Origin: an uncultured delta proteobacterium
GTDB taxonomy: Bacteria; Myxococcota_A; Polyangia; Polyangiales; Polyangiaceae
Assembly: GCA_903858055.1 (NCBI GenBank)
Contig: CAIOHM010000123.1
Coordinates: 1 to 9,463, forward strand
Direction: 5' to 3'
DNA: 9,463 nt
A model generated the notes under the pieces. The model searched no databases and was not told where the DNA came from. It worked only from the letters and a program-made list of their open reading frames with translations. The translations under genes were made by a program, and so were the position numbers. Shown here in pieces: positions 6,186-9,463 of the stretch. The number at the start of each line of letters is the position of its first letter. Position 1 is the stretch's first letter.

Positions 6186-6199
6186 GCGCTCAGGGCGCG
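6176..6199. terminator. Perfect 24-bp palindrome, likely bidirectional terminator
   Basis: CGCGCCCTGAGC (6176-6187) is followed at once by its exact reverse complement (6188-6199). The stop codon of the MoxR gene (6183-6185) and that of the converging lipoprotein gene (6190-6192) both lie in it, one in each arm. In RNA it would form a strong hairpin from either direction, the central bases serving as loop. There is no U-tract, so it may work as a pause or barrier, or as a 3'-end stabiliser, rather than as a classical intrinsic terminator. Confidence 0.65.
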
Positions 6200-7860
6200 G
6201 AGGGCGCGCTGCATTGGAGCGCGCGACCGTAGACCTGCGAGCGACCGTTGCGCCCGTCGTTCCAAACGAGCACTGCGTCGGTCGAGCCGTAGGGGGCGAG
6301 CACCGGTGACACGCTGTCGCCGTTGGCGCTCGTGACGCGCGCCGCGCTCGCTGCCGGCGTCAGGTTCGCGTCGAAGGTTTGGACGTAGATCTCGAACGTG
6401 CGCTGATCGTCGCGATCGTCGGCCCAGGCCGCGACGATGCGCTGGCCTACACCGAGCAGCGCCACGTCACGACCGAACGACTGCACGCCGTCCGTGAGCG
6501 GCTTGGTCGCGACCACGCTGAGCGTCGCGGGGTCGAGCGTGACGATGGAGGACGTGCCGTTCGAAGCGTGCGCCGCCACCGCGAGCTTGCCGTCGACCAG
6601 CGTGAGCGCGGGTCCCCCGTTCACCGTTCCCGCGATGGGCAGCACGGGTCCCGTGAGAGGAACGAGCCCCTCGTCGAGGCGCATGACGTTCACGCGCGCC
6701 GTGATGGTCGGACCGATGCTCGAGCCTTCGAGCCACGCGAGGACGTAGCCGCCGGCGGGCAGCGCGACGACGCTGACGTTGCGTGAATCGAAGCCGCTGC
6801 GAACGGTGACGTCGGGGCCCACCGTGCCGCCGTCGGCCGAGATGCGCCGCACGTGGATCTCGTAGCCGCCGAGCTCTTCTTGCCAGACGACCAGGAAGTC
6901 GCGGCCGGTCCAAAGAACGCTTGGGTTCAGGGAAAACCCGCGAGAATTCGTCAAGCGAACGTCGCCAGGCGCGAGCTTCTGGAGGCTCGCGTTCGCGAGC
7001 GCGAAGTAGACCTCGTAGTTGCCCGAACGGCGATCGGTCCACACGAGGCCGTAGCGATCCCCTGCCCACGCCGCGCGCGCGCCGTCACCGTCGCTCGGCG
7101 AGAGCGCTGTGAGGTCGAGGTCCGTCCCGACCCGCGCGAGCACGCCCGAGAAGCGCGCCGCGTACGGCGAGAAGCGCGAACTCCCCGAAAGCGCCGCGCT
7201 GTAGCCAAGCACGAAGCCGGCACTGGTGGTCGTGAGGCCCGAGACCGTCGCGATGCTCGCGTTCGTCGGCGAGAGGCGCTCTTCGCTGCCGATCACCTGG
7301 TAGCGGGCGTCTTCGTCGACGCGCGTGTCGCAGTTGTCGTCGATTCCGTTGCAGATCTCGCGTGCTTGCGGGCTCACGGCCGCGTTGCGGTCGTCGCAGT
7401 CGTTCCCGCAGGCGTCGGCGGCACCGGGCTGCTTGCCGGGGAGCGGCCCCTTGAAGCCGTCGCCGTCGAGATCGAACGTGCGCGGCGTGTTCTTGCACGC
7501 GTCCGCGACCGGGTCGCAGCGGTCGTCGGTGCAGAGATCGCGGTCGTCGCACGTGGGGGTCGGCTGAAGCGTGCAAACCCCACGGACACAGGTGAACGGT
7601 GAGCAAAATTTCGACTTGAACGCGCAGTTGCCATTGATCACGCACTCGGGCGGCGCAGCGTCGGCGTCCACGACATCGGCCGCGTCGGCGGCGTCCGACG
7701 CATCGCTCGCATCGCCGGCGTCACCGGCGTCGAGCGCGGCGTCGAGGCCCGCGTCGAGAGGCCCCGCGTCTTCCTCGAGGTCCTCGATTCGAAGCCCGGT
7801 GCGCGCACCGCAACCGACGAGGAGAATCGCCGTGGCGACGAATGCCGACAAAGCCTTCAC
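6190..7860 (-). CDS. Lipoprotein with Asp/Ala linker, MopE-like metal-binding motif and beta-repeat region
   Basis: A 556-residue protein with signal peptide and lipobox (LVGC, lipid Cys17), predicted to sit in the periplasm or outer membrane. A linker of Asp, Ala and Gly (about 31-68) leads to a Cys-rich module (73-122, 9 Cys). Next comes a MopE-type motif (130-184): LDGDGFKG, then CGNDCDDRNAAVSPQA and EICNGIDDNCDTRVDE. It is rich in Asp, as in the family called putative metal-binding motif, where calcium or copper binding is proposed. The rest (about 190-556) is beta-rich with recurring W-x-G/D and DxRxxxYEVY-like elements (for example WTDRRSGNYEVY and WNDGRNGRSQVY), suggesting a beta-propeller. 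The start is a GTG at 7860 that overlaps the TGA of the preceding lipoprotein gene (GTGA) and gives a clean signal peptide; the longer frame to 7917 lacks one. Exact function and ligand are unknown. Confidence 0.88.
   Translation of the reverse strand: MKALSAFVATAILLVGCGARTGLRIEDLEEDAGPLDAGLDAALDAGDAGDASDASDAADAADVVDADAAPPECVINGNCAFKSKFCSPFTCVRGVCTLQPTPTCDDRDLCTDDRCDPVADACKNTPRTFDLDGDGFKGPLPGKQPGAADACGNDCDDRNAAVSPQAREICNGIDDNCDTRVDEDARYQVIGSEERLSPTNASIATVSGLTTTSAGFVLGYSAALSGSSRFSPYAARFSGVLARVGTDLDLTALSPSDGDGARAAWAGDRYGLVWTDRRSGNYEVYFALANASLQKLAPGDVRLTNSRGFSLNPSVLWTGRDFLVVWQEELGGYEIHVRRISADGGTVGPDVTVRSGFDSRNVSVVALPAGGYVLAWLEGSSIGPTITARVNVMRLDEGLVPLTGPVLPIAGTVNGGPALTLVDGKLAVAAHASNGTSSIVTLDPATLSVVATKPLTDGVQSFGRDVALLGVGQRIVAAWADDRDDQRTFEIYVQTFDANLTPAASAARVTSANGDSVSPVLAPYGSTDAVLVWNDGRNGRSQVYGRALQCSAPSAP
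7657..7770 (-). repeat. Low-complexity Asp/Ala-coding tract
   Basis: About 38 codons of the MopE-like lipoprotein gene are nearly all GAC or GAT with GCC or GCG and some Gly and Ser, giving DAxDA-type repeats such as DAGDAGDASDASDAADAAD. It encodes an acidic, flexible tether between the lipid anchor and the folded domains. Its short-period DNA repeats are prone to length change. Confidence 0.7.
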
Positions 7861-8489
7861 GCGCACACCCCGTAGCCCGCGACGTCGACCGGCTGGCACG
7901 TCAGGCCGCGCGCGCACTGGCCCGCACGCGCGAGATCGCAGAGCTGCGCGCAGGTCTCACCGCCCGCGCCCACGATGCAGACGAAGCCGGCCGAACACCC
8001 ATTTCGCGAGCAAGCTTGGCCTTGGGTGCCGTTGCCCGTGGGGCGGCAGGTCGTGCCGTAGGTCTCGACGTCGCACGGGCCCTGCGGGGGGATCGTGTAC
8101 GGGTAGCAGCCCTGGCCCGCCGCGCAGCCGGTCTGCGCGTAGGCGTCGCACGTGATGCGCGAGGGCCGCGTCCCGGCATCGCGGCAGCCCGCGTCGACGA
8201 GCACCGGCGGCGCGTCAGGGAGAACGAACACGTCCGGGAGCGCCGCGTCGGCGACCGCGTCACGGATGTCGATCACGTCCGGGGTGGCGTCGCGCGCAGC
8301 GTCGCGCGAGGCATCGAGGCCCGCGTCGTCGAGCGCGCCGTCGCTCGTGACGGAGCCATCGGCCGCACCGTCAAGCGAACCGTCGAGCCCCGCGTCGACG
8401 GGGGGAACGGCGGACGGGTCCACGACGACAGACCCACAGCCCACGACGACGAGCGCGAGCGCACCAAACGAAAGGAGCGAGCGAAGCAT
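7857..8489 (-). CDS. Cys-rich lipoprotein of unknown function with Asp/Ala linker
   Basis: A 210-residue lipoprotein: signal peptide (1-17), lipobox VVGC with lipid Cys18, a long Asp/Ala/Gly/Pro tether (about 31-101) and a compact C-terminal domain (102-210) with 14 cysteines, probably all in disulfides. Elements such as CAAGQGCYPY, GTQGQACSRNGC and SAGFVCIVG recall small secreted Cys-rich domains common in myxobacterial lipoproteins. I know no assigned function. ATG at 8489 is supported by AGGGT 6 bases upstream. The stop overlaps the GTG of the MopE-like gene, so the two are probably co-translated and may form an envelope complex. It is first in the two-gene operon. The tether differs in sequence from the neighbour's but has the same composition, suggesting shared style or descent. 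Confidence 0.85.
   Translation of the reverse strand: MLRSLLSFGALALVVVGCGSVVVDPSAVPPVDAGLDGSLDGAADGSVTSDGALDDAGLDASRDAARDATPDVIDIRDAVADAALPDVFVLPDAPPVLVDAGCRDAGTRPSRITCDAYAQTGCAAGQGCYPYTIPPQGPCDVETYGTTCRPTGNGTQGQACSRNGCSAGFVCIVGAGGETCAQLCDLARAGQCARGLTCQPVDVAGYGVCA
8187..8399 (-). repeat. Low-complexity Asp/Ala/Gly-coding tether tract
   Basis: About 71 codons of the smaller lipoprotein gene encode a tether dominated by Asp, Ala, Gly and Pro (for example DDAGLDASRDAARDA). It is less regular than the tract in the neighbouring gene. It probably spans the distance between membrane anchor and folded domain. Confidence 0.6.
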
Positions 8490-8533
8490 GCGTACACCCT
8501 GCCGCCTCGTCCACGCCTCCGCAATCGAAACGA

Positions 8534-8547
8534 GTGGAGAACTCCAC
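8534..8547. promoter_or_regulatory. Inverted repeat upstream of the lipoprotein operon
   Basis: GTGGAG (8534-8539) and CTCCAC (8542-8547) are perfect arms separated by two bases. The repeat lies 45 bases before the start of the first lipoprotein gene, a plausible operator position. No clear -10 or -35 pair was found beside it. Confidence 0.3.
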
Positions 8548-8592
8548 GCGAAGCAGGTGCACTGGAGGATTCCGCACGCACCCGCGCGGCCT

Positions 8593-8608
8593 ATGACACC
8601 GATGTCAT
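8593..8608. promoter_or_regulatory. Second inverted repeat upstream of the lipoprotein operon
   Basis: ATGACA (8593-8598) and TGTCAT (8603-8608) are perfect arms around CCGA. It lies about 104 bases before the lipoprotein start and just past the terminator of the gene upstream, so it falls inside the probable promoter region. Its AT-rich arms stand out in this GC-rich DNA. No regulator can be named. Confidence 0.35.
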
Positions 8609-8610
8609 GG

Positions 8611-8643
8611 AAGACGAAGCGGGCGCCCCGAAGGACACCCGCT
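8611..8643 (-). terminator. Strand-specific stem-loop terminator of the DUF2934 gene
   Basis: On the reverse strand AGCGGGTGTCC (8643-8633), loop TTCG (8632-8629) and GGGCGCCCGCT (8628-8618) form an 11-bp stem with two G-U pairs, followed by TCGTCTTCC. On the forward strand the same two positions would be A-C mismatches, so the stem fits reverse transcription. It lies 38 bases after the DUF2934 stop. Another hairpin, GCCACC and GGTGGC around a four-base loop (8656-8671), comes just before it. The U-tract is interrupted. Confidence 0.65.
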
Positions 8644-8680
8644 CTTCATCACCTGGCCACCACGAGGTGGCAACGCCGTC

Positions 8681-8998
8681 TCAGTGAGCGGTGAGCTCAC
8701 GCTCCGCGCGAACCCAGTCTTCGAACGCGTTGCCGTTCTGCCCGCCGCGCGCCACGAAGAGCTCGAAGGCACGCTTGGCGATCGCTTCACGGTTCGGCGC
8801 AGCCTTGGCGGCCACCGGTGCCGCAGCGACGGCGACTTCCGCCTTCGCTTCGACCTTCTTCGCCTTGGTCTCGACCGCCTTGGTCTCGACCGCCTTGGTC
8901 TCGACGGCCTTGGTCTCGACGGCCTTCGCGGTCGTCGTCTTCTTCGTCACGGTCTTCTCGGCGGCCTTCGCGGTCGCCGTCGTCTTCTTGGTCGCCAT
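8681..8998 (-). CDS. Lys/Ala-rich DUF2934 protein, histone-H1-like N-terminus
   Basis: A 105-residue protein in two parts. Residues 1-68 are a disordered basic tract of Lys, Ala, Thr, Val and Glu resembling the tails of bacterial H1-like DNA-binding proteins, with four AVETK units at 26-45. Residues 69-103 form a DUF2934 domain: IAKRAFELFVARGGQNGNAFEDWVRAE is close to the family pattern of I..RAYELYEARG...G...EDWLRAE. The domain's role is unknown; a nucleoid or DNA-binding role is inferred from the basic tail. The ATG at 8998 has GGAGAAG 5 bases upstream and begins MATKKTTATAK; the frame upstream to 9046 is not needed. The gene has its own promoter candidate and terminator, so it is probably monocistronic. 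Confidence 0.88.
   Translation of the reverse strand: MATKKTTATAKAAEKTVTKKTTTAKAVETKAVETKAVETKAVETKAKKVEAKAEVAVAAAPVAAKAAPNREAIAKRAFELFVARGGQNGNAFEDWVRAERELTAH
8862..8921 (-). repeat. 15-bp tandem repeat, four copies
   Basis: The forward-strand unit GCCTTGGTCTCGAC[C/G] occurs four times in a row (8862-8876, 8877-8891, 8892-8906, 8907-8921); copies differ only in the last base. A partial unit (GCCTT) follows. Each unit encodes AVETK on the reverse strand. Near-identity at DNA level points to recent expansion; 15 bp keeps the frame, so copy number can vary without breaking the gene. Confidence 0.93.
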
Positions 8999-9003
8999 AT
9001 CCA

Positions 9004-9010
9004 CTTCTCC
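9004..9010 (-). promoter_or_regulatory. Shine-Dalgarno site of the DUF2934 gene
   Basis: GGAGAAG on the reverse strand ends 5 bases before the ATG at 8998 and supports that start over the further upstream one at 9046. Confidence 0.7.
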
Positions 9011-9024
9011 CTGAGTCACGCGCC

Positions 9025-9053
9025 CCGGTAGTCGCCTTTTGGGCATACGTCAA
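9025..9053 (-). promoter_or_regulatory. Candidate promoter of the DUF2934 gene
   Basis: On the reverse strand a good -35 hexamer TTGACG (9053-9048) is followed after 17 bases by TACCGG (9030-9025), a weak -10. It would place the transcript start near 9018, with a leader of about 20 bases containing the Shine-Dalgarno site. Confidence 0.4.
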
Positions 9054-9062
9054 ATGGTTGGT

Positions 9063-9077
9063 GGCTCGTTTGGAGCC
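9063..9077 (-). terminator. Weak hairpin after the dnaE-like gene
   Basis: GGCTC (9063-9067) and GAGCC (9073-9077) form a 5-bp stem with a 5-base loop about 36 bases past the stop of the dnaE-like gene. There is no U-tract, so its role as terminator is doubtful. Confidence 0.22.
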
Positions 9078-9112
9078 GTACCGCGTAGCGTCAACGTCAC
9101 GACGCGAAGCCG

Positions 9113-9463
9113 TCATCGAAGCTCGGCGACCGAGCCTCCAAAGACGCGCTCGAGGCCCGAGAGCACCGCGTCGCCCGCGTCCACGCGCCAGTCGCTGCCC
9201 AGCACGAGCTGCGCGTCGCCCGCCGCGGTCTTCACGTGCACGTGCACCGGGCACGGACCTCTCGACTGGCGAAAGAGCGCCGCCATGTCGTCGAGGACCT
9301 TCGGCGTGAGGCGCTTCGCGTCGATGCGCAAGAGCACCGAGCGCGCAGAGCTCTTGACGGAGTCGGCGAGGAGCTGCGCGTCGCTCAAGAGCAGCGTCGG
9401 CTCGCGCGGCACGTCCGCTTCCTCCTCCTCGTTCTCGACACGTGGAAACTGCAGCTTTCCCGA
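9113..9463 (-). CDS. dnaE: DNA polymerase III alpha subunit, C-terminal end (partial)
   Basis: The frame is open from the right window edge (9463) to a TGA at 9113, giving the last 116 residues of a longer protein. The segment RSVLLRIDAKRLTPKVLDD, then QSRGPCPVHVHVKT and the ending LERVFGGSVAELR match the C-terminal end of bacterial replicative polymerase DnaE: a short domain that contains a G-x-C-P-V element and ends in a V-x-L-like tail, next to the tau-binding region. An acidic stretch (NEEEEAD) near the window edge links it to the OB-fold domain before it. No polymerase active-site part is in view, so the call rests on a small region; another DnaE paralogue such as DnaE2 (ImuC) is a possible alternative. 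It does not begin at the GTG at 9412; coding continues beyond. Confidence 0.75.
   Translation of the reverse strand, partial: SGKLQFPRVENEEEEADVPREPTLLLSDAQLLADSVKSSARSVLLRIDAKRLTPKVLDDMAALFRQSRGPCPVHVHVKTAAGDAQLVLGSDWRVDAGDAVLSGLERVFGGSVAELR

Noticed and set aside
6853..7602. Forward open frame (249 codons) over the MopE-like lipoprotein gene
   Set aside because: Arg/Val/Ala-rich shadow. The reverse frame holds the DxDGDG and Cys-rich motifs.
7842..8687. Forward open frame (281 codons) over the smaller lipoprotein gene and its leader
   Set aside because: Arg-rich translation that runs through a terminator and two inverted repeats. The reverse gene has a signal peptide and 14 patterned cysteines.
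8862..8921. Possible CRISPR-like array from the four repeats
   Set aside because: The 15-bp units abut directly with no spacers and encode AVETK in frame, so this is a coding tandem repeat.

Overview
This GC-rich window with Arg/Ala-rich shadow frames looks like chromosomal DNA of a myxobacterium (Myxococcota, probably Polyangia). The clues are secreted lipoproteins with long Asp/Ala linkers, a MopE-type metal-binding motif, a histone-H1-like DUF2934 protein and the codon use. The assignment is inferred from style; no rRNA or marker phylogeny was possible. No mobile element, tRNA, rRNA or CRISPR array was seen.

Left part (1-2871): the window opens inside the 3' end of a ferrous-iron permease gene (feoB). 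Next comes a cysteine-rich lipoprotein whose second half carries a cysteine and aromatic spacing very like the animal hormone stanniocalcin; this is the most unusual gene here. A 71-residue stand-alone biotin carrier protein faces it from the other strand. A divergent region then leads to a membrane-anchored coiled-coil protein with a CxC...CxC tail, closed by a strong UUCG-loop terminator.

Middle (2935-6185): a tightly packed forward operon holds pyrF (pyrimidine synthesis), an rlmB-type 23S rRNA methyltransferase, a crotonase-fold protein and a MoxR AAA+ ATPase. The first three are joined by ATGA and GTGA stop/start overlaps, so translational coupling is likely. The crotonase lacks one of the two catalytic glutamates of true enoyl-CoA hydratases. 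The MoxR gene has no von Willebrand factor A partner in the window.

Right part (6190-9463, all reverse strand): the operon ends against a two-gene lipoprotein operon, and a perfect 24-bp palindrome contains both stop codons. The two lipoproteins share an architecture of lipobox, Asp/Ala linker and Cys-rich domain; the downstream one adds a MopE motif and a beta-rich repeat region. Their leader region carries two inverted repeats. Upstream lie a Lys/Ala-rich DUF2934 protein gene with a 15-bp tandem repeat and its own terminator, and the 3' end of a gene resembling dnaE (DNA polymerase III alpha). Housekeeping genes are thus interleaved with lineage-specific envelope proteins; nothing suggests one dedicated pathway for the whole window.
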